In this document: positions 47,651 through 56,317 of the stretch, piece by piece | Numbering within the stretch: the stretch's first letter is position 1 | Layout of the letters: the number at the start of each line of letters is the position of its first letter | Origin: CAZCAC01 sp964496575 | GTDB lineage: Bacteria > Planctomycetota > UBA1135 > GCA-002686595 | Assembly: GCA_964496575.1 (NCBI GenBank) | Contig: CAZCAC010000031.1 | Span: forward strand, 13,435-77,434 | Direction: 5' to 3' | DNA length: 64,000 bases | Made by a program: the position numbers and the translations under genes | The notes under the pieces: model-generated | What the model saw: the letters and a program-made list of their open reading frames with translations, nothing else | The model's database searches: none | Told to the model about the DNA's origin: nothing

Positions 47651-49695
47651 TCGAGCAAGCGAAGACGGAGAAGCTGGTCACCCTCTCGATCGATGGCCGC
47701 GAGCTGCGCGCTGCCGAAGGGACGTACGTGCTGGAGCTCGCGCGCGAGGCGGGAATCGAGATTCCCACGCTGTGCGACGACCCGGCGCTCGAACCGTCGG
47801 GGGCGTGCCGGTTGTGCCAGGTCGAGGTCACGCACCCCGACTGGGGCGGCTGGACCGGCTTGATGACCGCGTGCCTCTACCCGGCCGCGGAGGGGATCCA
47901 GGTCCGGACGAGCTCGCCGAAGGTGCTCGAGGCGCGCCGGCGCGTGCTCAGCCTCCTGGCGGCGCGCTGCCCGCGGTCGGAGACGATTGCCGAGCTGGCG
48001 CGGAAGTACGACGTCTCCACCGAGGGGATGCACGTCGACGCCGAGGCGGATTACTGCATCCTCTGCGGCCTGTGCACGCGCGTCTGCGAGACGTACGTCA
48101 CCTCGGCGATCACGACGATCGGCCGCGGCACGGGCAAGGCGATCGGGTCCTTCGCGGACGAGCCGCCGGTCGACTGCGTCGGCTGCGGCGCGTGTGCGAT
48201 GATCTGTCCGACCGATCACATCGTCGCGAGCCGCACCGCGACCGGCTACGAGATCTGGGGGCGCACGTTCGACACCGACGTCTGCGTGGTCGATCGGACG
48301 AAGTGCCTCGGCTGCGGCTCCTGCGAGGAAGCCTGCCCGTTCGCCGTCGCGAGGGTGGTGATGAGCGCCGGCGGCCTGCGCGTGGCGACGATTCCCACCG
48401 AGCACTGCCGCGGCTGCGGTGCCTGCGTCGGGGCCTGCCCCAGCGGCGCGATCGACCAGGAGAAGTTCGAGGCGGCGCGCCTCGCCGAGCGCTTCCGGGA
48501 GGCGCCGATCGCCGTGATGGCGTGTCCGCGCAACGACCTCGAGTCGAAGACACTGGCCGGCGGCGCGCAACTCCTGTCCGTGCCCTGCACCGGCCGCGTC
48601 AGTTCGTCGCTCCTGCTCGACGCGGTGGTGCACGGCGCGAAGGGGGTGCTGGTGCTCGGCCGACACCAGGAGACGTGCCGGCTGAACGGCGCCGAGGATC
48701 CCGCCGCCCTTCGGGTGAAACGCGTGAGCGAAGCGCTCTCGATGGTCGGCTACGGCGGCGAGCGCGTCGCCTTCCAGCTGCCCGATCCGGGTCCGGAGGG
48801 ACCGCAACGCGCGGTGGCCGAATTCGCACGGACGATCGAAGGGCTCGGCGCGCCGGCGATCGCGGGACCGCCGTCGGCCGAGCCGCGACCCGTCGAAGGC
48901 CTCGACACCGATCTCGAGCTGCTGGCCTGGCTCTCCTCGCGACCGGAGCTGAAGCCCGACGGCTCGCGCTGGCTCGCGGAGCACGGCCTGCCCGCCGCCA
49001 TCCCCGGCGGGGTGGCGTTCCTTCCCGGCGCGTTGCCGTACATCTCGGTGCTCGCCGACCCTCTCCTCGACCCGCTGAGTCTGCCCGAGGTGTTGCGGTC
49101 GGCACTGGCGACGCTAGCCGCGCTCGGGCTGCCCGATCCGGGGATCGTCGTCGGCGGCCTCGGACACCCGGCCACGCACCACGCGCCGCTCTTCGAGGGC
49201 GCGTCGCTGGTGGTCACGCTCTGCGCGGGCGGAGCCGAAGCGCTGACGAAGCTCGGAGTCGAGGCGAAGACCCTCGACCAGCTCCTCCTCGCGGGGGCCG
49301 GTAAGCTTCCACGGCCCCCGGTCGCGGCCCCCGTCGCCTGTGACGGCTCCACCGAGGCGGTGCAGATGATCGAGGCTCTCGGCTACGCAGCCGTCGACGT
49401 CGGCGCGGACCCGCTACCGGATCGAGCGACGATCTCGCCGGTCGAGCGCGAGCGGGCGGAGCAGCGAATGCTCGAGGCCGAGAGGAAGGGCGCGAGCGCA
49501 CTGCTCGTCTCCGGCCCGCGAGCCCTGGTGTACCAGGCGATGATCACGCGCCGGGGGACGTGGCGCTCGAGCCGGGTCGTCCCGGTGTTGCCGCACCAGC
49601 TCGCCCACCTATCCGCTTCGGGCACGCCACTTTCCCACCACGCGCTCGAGTCCCCAGCGACCCTCGTCGCTCAACCGGCGGAGGTGCTCTCGTGA
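47647..49695 (+). CDS. NuoG-like Fe-S protein fused to an MvhD-type domain
   Basis: 682 residues. Residues 1-90: [2Fe-2S] domain (IPTLCDDPALEPSGACRLCQ, LMTACLYPA). Cluster ligands follow in series: YCILCGLCTRVCE near 136, CVGCGACAMICP near 177, CLGCGSCEEACP near 220 and CRGCGACVGACP near 254. Residues about 278-405 resemble MvhD/FlpD (SVPCTGRVSSSLLLDA, GAKGVLVLGRHQETCR, VKRVSEALSMVG), the small subunit that hands electrons to heterodisulfide reductase in methanogens. The last ~270 residues (YISVLADPLLDPLSLPEVLR, LGHPATHHAPLFEG) I cannot assign. The start is fixed by ATGA overlap with the NuoEF gene; the end overlaps the next gene by GTGA. It should wire the flavin dehydrogenase downstream to the NADH-binding subunit. 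Confidence 0.85.
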
Positions 49696-51770
49696 GCGAG
49701 ACCCGGCGAATCGAGAATCACCCGGTGATCCCGCCGCTGGCTCCGGCCACGGTGGACTTCACCTTCAACGGACGCCCGCTGAAGGCGCGCCCCGGCGAGA
49801 TGATCAGCTCGGCGCTGTACGCCGCCGGCATCCCCGTCTTCGGCCACCACCATCGCGACGGCGGCGCGCAGGGGATCTTCTGCGTCAACGGCCAGTGTTC
49901 ACAGTGCACGGTGCTGGTCGACGGGCGGCCGCTGAAGTCGTGCATGACCGCGGTGTACGAGGGGCTCGCGGTGACGAGCTGCGAAGGCGCGCCGGAGTTG
50001 CCTGCCGACGACGAGGTGAAGGTGCTACAGCGCCCCGGCGAGCGCCGGGTACGCGTGATGATCCTCGGCGGCGGCCCCGCCGGCCTCTGCGCGGCGGTCG
50101 AGCTGGGCAAGCTGGGCATCGAGGTGCTGATCGTCGACGACAAGCTCTCGCTCGGCGGCAAGCTGACGCTGCAGACGCACCAGTTCTTCGGCTCGGTCGA
50201 GGAGTGCTGGGCCGGCGTGCGCGGCATCGACATCGCGCACATCCTCGAGGAGGAGGTGCAGCAGCTTACCAACGTCGAGGTGTGGTTGGAGAGCACCGCG
50301 GTCGGTGTCTTCGCCGACCAGAAGATCGGCGTGGTCACGCCCGAGGGCTACAAGGTGGTCGAGTGCGAGGCGCTGCTCGTCGCGCTCGGCGCGCGCGAGA
50401 AGAGCCTGTCGTTCCCCGGATGCGACCTGCCCGGCATCTACGGCGCCGGTGCGTTCCAGACGCTGGTCAACCGCGACCTGGTGCACGCCTCCGAGAAGCT
50501 GTTCGTGCTCGGCGGAGGCAACGTCGGCCTGATCGGCGCCTACCACGCGTTGCAGGCGGGGATCGACGTGGTCGGGCTGGTCGAGGCGCTGCCGCAGGTC
50601 GGCGGCTACAAGGTGCACGCCGACAAGCTCAAGCGGCTGGGCGTACCGGTCTGGACCTCGCACACGGTGATCTGCGCCAGCCCGGACATCACCGGCGAGA
50701 AGCTGGAGAGCGTGACGATCGCCGAGATCGACTCGAGCTTCCAGCCGATCGAGGGGACCGAGCGCACCTACGAGGTGGACACGCTGCTGATCGCGGTGGG
50801 GCTGAACCCCTGCGACGAGCTCCTGGGCAAGGCGGAGAAGCTCGACCTGAAAGTTTACGGCGCCGGCGACACCGCCGAGATCGCCGAGGCGTCGGCGGCG
50901 ATCTTCAGCGGTCGCATCGTCGGGCGCGAGATCGCGCGTGACCTCGGCGTGGAGGTGACGATTCCCGAGGAGTGGCCGGGGATGGCGGAGATCCTGCGCA
51001 GCCGACCGGGCCCGACGGAGGAGGTTGAGCTCATCGACCACGATCTCGCCGTGTATCCGGCGATCCGCTGCCTGCAGGAGATCCCGTGCAACCCGTGCGA
51101 GGCGGTCTGCCCCGACGGGCTGATCACGCTCGGCGGCTCGATCATGAACACGCCGGAGTACCACGGCAAGTGCCTGGGTTGCGGCGAGTGCGTGGCGATC
51201 TGCCCGGGGCTGGCGATCAACCTGGTCTTCAACGACTACGACGTCGGGGGCGACAAGTCGCTCCTGATGCTGCCGTTCGAGTTCGAGCTGGACAGCGTCC
51301 CCCTGGATGGCACCGAGGTGCTGACCGTGGATATCGACGGCAACCCGGTCGGTGTGGGCCGGGTGCTGGCGATCCGCCGGCGCGAGAACCAGGACCGGCG
51401 GCATCTCCTGCTGGTGGAGGTTCCCGAAGCGGAGAAGCTCCGGGTCGCCGGCTTCACGGTGCGAGAGCCCTCCGAACCGGTCGAGACGGTCTACCCCGGC
51501 GACGAGGCGGATCCGATCGTGTGCCGCTGCGAGCGGGTGCGCAAGAGCGTGCTGGTCGACGAGATCAAGGCGGGCGTGCGCGACATCAACCAGCTGAAGG
51601 CGACCTCGCGCCTCTCCATGGGCGGCTGCGGCGGCAAGACCTGTACCGATCTCGTGCGGCGCGTCTTCGGTGAGCTGGGGATCGATCCTGGTGAGCTGAC
51701 GGCGGGGACCTCGAGGCCGCTGGTCGCGGAGGCGCCGCTCGACGCGTTCATCAAAGGTGAGGAGGATTGA
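49692..51770 (+). CDS. SoxA/HcnB-like FAD-NAD(P) oxidoreductase with several Fe-S clusters
   Basis: 692 residues from GTG 49692 (GTGA overlap). Residues 1-100: [2Fe-2S] domain as in sarcosine oxidase alpha and opine oxidase (FCVNGQCSQCTVLVDG, KSCM). About 118-430: two-nucleotide-fold reductase with the FAD motif LGGGPAGLCAAVELG near 127 and the NAD-type motif LGGGNVGLIGAYHAL near 273. About 459-510: two [4Fe-4S] ferredoxin sites (CNPCEAVCPDG, CLGCGECVAICPG). About 611-650: BFD-like [2Fe-2S] site (CRCERVRKSV, GGCGGKTC). Subunits of this build pair with DAO-type dehydrogenases for sarcosine, proline, hydroxyproline, D-amino acids or opines, as the next gene indicates. Confidence 0.88.
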   Translation: MSETRRIENHPVIPPLAPATVDFTFNGRPLKARPGEMISSALYAAGIPVFGHHHRDGGAQGIFCVNGQCSQCTVLVDGRPLKSCMTAVYEGLAVTSCEGAPELPADDEVKVLQRPGERRVRVMILGGGPAGLCAAVELGKLGIEVLIVDDKLSLGGKLTLQTHQFFGSVEECWAGVRGIDIAHILEEEVQQLTNVEVWLESTAVGVFADQKIGVVTPEGYKVVECEALLVALGAREKSLSFPGCDLPGIYGAGAFQTLVNRDLVHASEKLFVLGGGNVGLIGAYHALQAGIDVVGLVEALPQVGGYKVHADKLKRLGVPVWTSHTVICASPDITGEKLESVTIAEIDSSFQPIEGTERTYEVDTLLIAVGLNPCDELLGKAEKLDLKVYGAGDTAEIAEASAAIFSGRIVGREIARDLGVEVTIPEEWPGMAEILRSRPGPTEEVELIDHDLAVYPAIRCLQEIPCNPCEAVCPDGLITLGGSIMNTPEYHGKCLGCGECVAICPGLAINLVFNDYDVGGDKSLLMLPFEFELDSVPLDGTEVLTVDIDGNPVGVGRVLAIRRRENQDRRHLLLVEVPEAEKLRVAGFTVREPSEPVETVYPGDEADPIVCRCERVRKSVLVDEIKAGVRDINQLKATSRLSMGGCGGKTCTDLVRRVFGELGIDPGELTAGTSRPLVAEAPLDAFIKGEED

Positions 51771-51771
51771 G

Positions 51772-52947
51772 GTGGTGAGCACTGGCAACACCTTTGACGC
51801 GATCGTGGTCGGCGGCGGCTCGGTCGGTGTCCCGTCGGCGTACTACCTCGCCGAGCGCGGCCTGAAGGTCCTGGTGATCGACCGCCGCCCGGCGGTGGGG
51901 CAGGGCGACAACAAGGCGGCGATCGGTGGCGTGCGGGCGACGCACTCGGACCCGGCGAAGATCCTGTTGTGCACGCGCAGCCTCGACGTACTCTCGACGT
52001 GGAAGGACTTGCACGGCGACGAGATCGGGTGGAAGCCGGGCGGGTACTGCTTCCCGGTGTACACCGAGGCGCTGGAGACCACGCTGAAGGGGCTGTTCCC
52101 GATCCAGAAGCTCTTCGGCCTCTCCAACGGCTGGGTCGACGCGGACACCGTCGCCGAGCTGATCCCCGGGGTGAACCGCGAGGGTCTGCGCGGCGGGACC
52201 TACTCACCGAACGACGGCCAGGTCAGCCCGCTGCTGCTCCCGGTGATCCTGATGCGTCACGCGATGCGGATGGGCGCGGAGCTGCGGGTGAAGGAGCGGG
52301 TGATCGGTTACGAGATCGAGAACGGCAAGATCACTGGCGTGCGGACCGACAAGGAGCTCTACCACGCGCCGCGCGTCATCCTGGCGACGGGCGCGGACGC
52401 GACCGAGCACGGCCGCTTGCTGGGGATCGACATCCCGGTCGCTCCGGACAGTCACGAGGCGGGGATCACCGCGGCGGTCGCGCCCTTCCTTAAGCCGCTG
52501 GTGGTCGACATGCGCCCGGGCCCCGAGGGCAAGACGGCGAACTTCTACTTCGGCCAGAACCACGAGGGCCAGCTGATCTTCTGCTACACCCCGAGCGAGC
52601 TCTTCCCGGGCACCGAGCGCGAGAACCTCTCGGAGTTCCTGCCGATCCTCGCCGGTCGGATGATCTCCCTCGTACCACGCCTCGGCAACCTGCTCGTGCG
52701 CCGCATCTGGCGCGGGTGTTATCCGATGACCCCGGACGGCGTGCCGATCATCGGTAACGTCCCCGAGATCGAGGGGCTGACCCTCGCGGTCGGCATGTGC
52801 GGCCAGGGCTTCATGCTCGGCATCGGCGTCGGCCAGGAGGTCGCGCACCTCGCCATCGACGGGGAGTACGTGCTGCCGAGGGAAGCCTCCGATCCGATCC
52901 GCTACGGGCGGGAGTTCGTGAAGGGGAAGATGGAGGCGTTGAAGTAG
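51772..52947 (+). CDS. DAO-family FAD-dependent amine/amino-acid dehydrogenase (SoxB-like)
   Basis: 391 residues. GTG 51772 is taken because GAGGAGG lies just upstream; GTG 51775 is nearly as good. N-terminal dinucleotide fold VVGGGSVGVPSAYYLAERG with LVIDRR; then the DAO-type substrate domain (IGGVRATHSDPAK, SPNDGQVSPLLLPVILMRHA, RVILATGADA) and the C-terminal FAD loop (MTPDGVPIIGNVPEIEGL, VGMCGQGFMLGIGVG). Related to sarcosine oxidase beta, proline dehydrogenase beta and hydroxyproline dehydrogenases, which oxidise C-N bonds; the actual substrate cannot be read. One base separates the preceding stop from the GTG, so all four genes are one transcript. Confidence 0.88.
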   Translation: MVSTGNTFDAIVVGGGSVGVPSAYYLAERGLKVLVIDRRPAVGQGDNKAAIGGVRATHSDPAKILLCTRSLDVLSTWKDLHGDEIGWKPGGYCFPVYTEALETTLKGLFPIQKLFGLSNGWVDADTVAELIPGVNREGLRGGTYSPNDGQVSPLLLPVILMRHAMRMGAELRVKERVIGYEIENGKITGVRTDKELYHAPRVILATGADATEHGRLLGIDIPVAPDSHEAGITAAVAPFLKPLVVDMRPGPEGKTANFYFGQNHEGQLIFCYTPSELFPGTERENLSEFLPILAGRMISLVPRLGNLLVRRIWRGCYPMTPDGVPIIGNVPEIEGLTLAVGMCGQGFMLGIGVGQEVAHLAIDGEYVLPREASDPIRYGREFVKGKMEALK

Positions 52948-52963
52948 GGCCGACTCAGGGGGA

Positions 52964-53038
52964 TCAGGTGATCCCGTAGCCGATGGTAGCGTTGAAGTCG
53001 CTTCCACAGGACGCGTTGAGCGGGTTGCGGCTCCGTAT
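52964..53038 (-). pseudogene. Tail fragment of the Cys-rich module
   Basis: Read on the minus strand directly after the TAG of the gene at 53039-54292 and in its frame, this gives IRSRNPLNASCGSDFNATIG and then YGIT before TGA. It matches the last ~24 residues of the module in other genes (CWYRNPVNPPCGAGVNDFNA, TNGYxITW). No other part of the module is near. Either a leftover of a degraded gene or a former extension of the upstream protein beyond the TAG. Confidence 0.6.
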
Positions 53039-54292
53039 CTACCAGCTCCTCCACAGCCCACAGGTGACCGTCTCTCCACCCACCACCGTCGCCGTCCCGC
53101 GGAAGCGCATCGCGCCAGGTCGCCAGGCGCCTCGCTCGTCCTTCTCCAGCACCGTGGCCTTCACCGTGCAGGCACCTGAGGGCAGGTCCAGGAACTTGCA
53201 GTCCTCCTCCGAGGCCTCGACGCCTGCCCTTGGAAGCGGGTCGATCCCGCCGATGATCGTCGCGCTTCGAATCCGGTTACGCGAGAGGAGGGACGACTCG
53301 AGGACGTACTGCAGCGCCTGACCGCGGACGAGCTCGATTCGCCGCGGCAGGGTGACCACGAGGTGACCAACGGCGACCGAGATCCAGACCTCGTGGACCT
53401 TTCCCTTGGAGTAGACGGTCTCCTCTCCCGTTCCGCCGACGATGTGGCCGCCGCCCTTGTCCAGGTCGATCGAGATCGGAAAGTCGACTTGGAGCTCGAG
53501 CATGTGTTGCCCCTGTCGATCGGTACTTCTCCCGAACGGGGCGTTCAGGACGTAGGGCGCGTCCAGAAGCTCGCCCTCGCTGCGCACGTTGACTCGCAAG
53601 TACGGCACCGGTCCATCGTGATCGTAGGCGTGAACCCGGATTCGAACTAGCTCTTCCGGTTCGGTGGTCTGGACCGGGACGCTCAGCTCTCCGAGATCCA
53701 GGGTCTCACCTGGCCGGAGCCAGATGTTCCCCTGGGTGTATTCGGCGTTCTGCTCGAGCTCGCCGGTCATGCTGAAGTTGCCCGGCGGCAAGTCCTCGAA
53801 CACGAAAGAGCCACGTGCGTCGGTCACCCCAGCTCGAGCCTCGAGAAGGGCAGGCAGTTTCCGCTCCTTGATGCCGAGCGCATCGAGGAGGAGCTCACCT
53901 CGCTCTTCCTCTGACATCTCGTCGAGATCCCCCCGGGCAATCAGCGGGTAGTCCCACCGGTGCAGGATCACCCGGGCCTCCGGGATCGGTTCTCCCTCAC
54001 GGGTGAGGAATCCGCGGATGCTCCCCAGCTGCTGCACCTCTCTCCGAAGTCCGCCTTCGGTACTCGCCTCCGATGCGGGCGAATCCTCTACCAGCGCTCC
54101 ACGCTCCGGTGATGGGAGGTTGCCCTTCGCCTCGGGCCGGTCCGGTTCGCTCACCGGTGCCGGGTCCGAAGGCAGCAAGCCGAGGTCCCCCGGCGATTCA
54201 GCCCCGGGCTGCAAAACATACGGAATCCAAAGCAGCCCTCCCAGGAGCACGGCAACCATGATGAACAGGGCGAGCTTCGTTCTGGTCGACAT
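53039..54292 (-). CDS. Membrane-anchored protein with carboxypeptidase-regulatory-like domain
   Basis: 417 residues. One N-terminal span (LALFIMVAVLLGGLLWIPYV) follows a short basic start, so it is anchored with the bulk outside. After a Pro/Ser/Glu-rich linker (about 30-85), residues about 88-180 are a transthyretin-like carboxypeptidase regulatory domain (IRGFLTREGEPIPEARVILH, TDARGSFVFEDLPPGNFSMT). Two more beta domains follow (VRIRVHAYDHDGPVPYLRVN, LPSGACTVKATVLEKDERG). Function unknown. The protein ends in TCGLWRSW and TAG, and the frame after the TAG encodes a fragment of the Cys-rich module. Confidence 0.7.
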   Translation of the reverse strand: MSTRTKLALFIMVAVLLGGLLWIPYVLQPGAESPGDLGLLPSDPAPVSEPDRPEAKGNLPSPERGALVEDSPASEASTEGGLRREVQQLGSIRGFLTREGEPIPEARVILHRWDYPLIARGDLDEMSEEERGELLLDALGIKERKLPALLEARAGVTDARGSFVFEDLPPGNFSMTGELEQNAEYTQGNIWLRPGETLDLGELSVPVQTTEPEELVRIRVHAYDHDGPVPYLRVNVRSEGELLDAPYVLNAPFGRSTDRQGQHMLELQVDFPISIDLDKGGGHIVGGTGEETVYSKGKVHEVWISVAVGHLVVTLPRRIELVRGQALQYVLESSLLSRNRIRSATIIGGIDPLPRAGVEASEEDCKFLDLPSGACTVKATVLEKDERGAWRPGAMRFRGTATVVGGETVTCGLWRSW

Positions 54293-54356
54293 CGTTCCTC
54301 ACCGAGGCTGGAGGCGACCGTCCAATCGCCTCGCGAAGAGCGCTGATCCAATCCGC

Positions 54357-54505
54357 TCACGGCGCCCAGGATACCACGATGGCCTTGGTCGTGTTGACAT
54401 CGTCGACTCCGTTCCGGCTTCGGATCGCGCCGCCTGGGCAACAGTGTCTGCCGTGGAGAGAAGCAGACCGCCGACGGCAAGGAAGACTGGAGCGGTGATA
54501 CGCAT
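54357..54505 (-). pseudogene. Signal peptide joined to a Cys-module tail: deletion remnant
   Basis: ATG 54505 opens a perfect signal peptide (MRITAPVFLAVGGLLLSTAD, then TVAQAA). About ten bases later, in a different frame, comes IRSRNGVDDVNTTKAIVVSW and AP before TGA, which is the end of the Cys-rich module (compare CWYRNPVN..., NDFNATNGYAVTWYP). The whole body of the gene is missing, leaving roughly 150 bases. A clear internal-deletion remnant of one more family member. Confidence 0.65.
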
Positions 54506-54724
54506 GGTGGGGAGGGGGTCTGGCTGGTATTCGTGACCGCGAGCTCAAGGAGAGTACCGAACCCCCGACTCGGAGTCGCTGCTGAGGCGCCAAGGCGCCC
54601 GGATCCTCGAGGACAGCCACGTCGACATCGGCGAGGGCAGGTCCATCCGGTGGTACCGCCGAGCCCGCGGATTCGCAAGAATGGTCAAGCAGCCCCCCAT
54701 CGAGCCCCTAGGCTGAGCTCCGTA

Positions 54725-55636
54725 ATGACCGCCAAGAAGCCCACCACCCGGCGCGACTACACCGAGCGCGTGCTGCGTGTCCTGGTCCACATCCAGGAGC
54801 ACCTCGACGACCCGCTGCCGCTCGAGGAGCTGGCGTCGATCGCGCACTTCTCACCCTTCCACTTCCACCGCATCTTCCGCGGCCTGGTGGGGGAGTCGGT
54901 GAAGCAGCACTTGCGCCGATTGCGACTCGAGCGCGCCGCGGGGCAACTGCGTTGCGGCAACAAGCAGGTCGTCGACATCGCCTTCGACGCCGGCTACGAG
55001 ACGCACGAGTCGTTCACGCGAGCCTTCCGCAAGGCCTTCGACCGCTCGCCCTCGGAGCACCGCGCGGAGGCGGTTCGCTCGAGCCAGATCGGCCCGGCCG
55101 AGCTCGTCCACCACAGCGAGGATGGCGACATCGAGTTTCAGCCCAGGACCTACGACCCACACGCCATGAAGATCGAACTCCGCCTCATCGAGCCGATCCG
55201 CGTCGCCTTCATCCGACATACCGGACCCTACGACGAGGTGGGGAAGGCCTGGGAGAAGCTCTGCTCCTGGGCCGGGCCCACGGGACTGTTCGGTCCCGAC
55301 ACGCGCATGTTCGGCGCCTCCTACGACGACCCCGACGTGACGCCCCCCGAGCGGCTGCGCTACGACGCCTGCATCACGGTGAGCGACTCGGTCGAGCCCG
55401 AAGGAGAGACCGGCGTGCACGACATCGGCGGCGGAGAGTACGCCGTCACGCTTCACGAGGGGCCCTACCAGAAGCTGGGCGAGACCTACGCGCAGCTCTA
55501 CGGCAGCTGGTTCGCCGTCGAGGGACATGAACCCGGCCCGGCGCCTTGTCTCGAGTTCTACCTCAACGACCCCGAGTCGACGGAACCGGAGGACCTCCTG
55601 ACCGAGGTCTGCGTTCCGATTCAACGGATGCCTTGA
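54725..55636 (+). CDS. AraC-family transcriptional regulator with GyrI-like ligand domain
   Basis: 303 residues. Residues about 10-115: AraC double helix-turn-helix (LASIAHFSPFHFHRIFRGLV, VDIAFDAGYETHESFTRAFR, KAFDRSPSEHR). Residues about 145-303: GyrI/BmrR-like small-molecule-binding domain (IRVAFIRHTGPYDEVGKAWE, LPxCLEFYLND near the end, LTEVCVPIQ). This is the Rob/SoxS-like architecture that senses drugs or amphiphiles. The ATG at 54725 is the first with protein-like sequence. A second GyrI protein follows 27 bases later, so ligand binding and regulation are probably linked. Confidence 0.88.
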   Translation: MTAKKPTTRRDYTERVLRVLVHIQEHLDDPLPLEELASIAHFSPFHFHRIFRGLVGESVKQHLRRLRLERAAGQLRCGNKQVVDIAFDAGYETHESFTRAFRKAFDRSPSEHRAEAVRSSQIGPAELVHHSEDGDIEFQPRTYDPHAMKIELRLIEPIRVAFIRHTGPYDEVGKAWEKLCSWAGPTGLFGPDTRMFGASYDDPDVTPPERLRYDACITVSDSVEPEGETGVHDIGGGEYAVTLHEGPYQKLGETYAQLYGSWFAVEGHEPGPAPCLEFYLNDPESTEPEDLLTEVCVPIQRMP

Positions 55637-55663
55637 CCCTCCGACTGGAAGGAGACGCCTGCC

Positions 55664-56284
55664 ATGCCGAAATCGCAACCCGAGAAGCTGAACCTCTTCA
55701 AGGAGCTCAAGCACGAATACGTTCAGCCGAAGAAACCCACGCTGATCGAGGTCGGTCCGGCGTTCTACCTCGCCGTCGACGGCCGTGGAGGTCCCGGTGG
55801 GGAGGTCTTCCAGGAGCGGATCGGGGCACTCTACGCCATGGCGTACACGCTAAAGTTCCAGGCCAAGGACGCGGGGCGTGACTACGTGGTGGGGAAGCTC
55901 GAGGCGCTGTACGGCATCGATCAGCCCTTCGCCGAGCTCGAGGCGATCGACAAGGACGAGTGGAGCTGGCGCATGCTGATGCGCGTGCCCGACTTCACCA
56001 CCGAGGCCGATCTCGACGCGGCGCGCGCTGCTCTGCGCGAGAAGGAGAAGCCGGGTGACTTCGACGCGGTGCGGCTGGAACGGGTCGAGGAGAAGACCTG
56101 CGTGCAGTGCCTGCACGTCGGCCCCTACGAGAACGAGTCCGAGACGATCGCGCTGATGGATGCCTTCTGCGGGGAGAATGGGCTCATTCCACGCCTGTGG
56201 CACCACGAGATCTACCAGAGCGACCCGCGGCGCATTCCACCGGAGCGTCTGAAGACGATCCTGCGGCGGCCGGTCGAGCAGTGA
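55664..56284 (+). CDS. Stand-alone GyrI-like small-molecule-binding protein
   Basis: 206 residues with AAGGAG upstream of ATG 55664. The pattern LIEVGPAFYLAVDGRGGPGG, YAMAYTLKFQAKDAGRDYVV, WSWRMLMRVPDF, CVQCLHVGPYENESETIALM and LWHHEIYQSDPRR matches the GyrI-like/SBP family of cytoplasmic proteins, which sequester or in some members hydrolyse small molecules. Cotranscribed with the AraC/GyrI regulator, which it probably serves. Confidence 0.85.
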   Translation: MPKSQPEKLNLFKELKHEYVQPKKPTLIEVGPAFYLAVDGRGGPGGEVFQERIGALYAMAYTLKFQAKDAGRDYVVGKLEALYGIDQPFAELEAIDKDEWSWRMLMRVPDFTTEADLDAARAALREKEKPGDFDAVRLERVEEKTCVQCLHVGPYENESETIALMDAFCGENGLIPRLWHHEIYQSDPRRIPPERLKTILRRPVEQ

Positions 56285-56317
56285 ATCAGGCGGTGCCCGG
56301 GGACGTTCACCCCGGCA

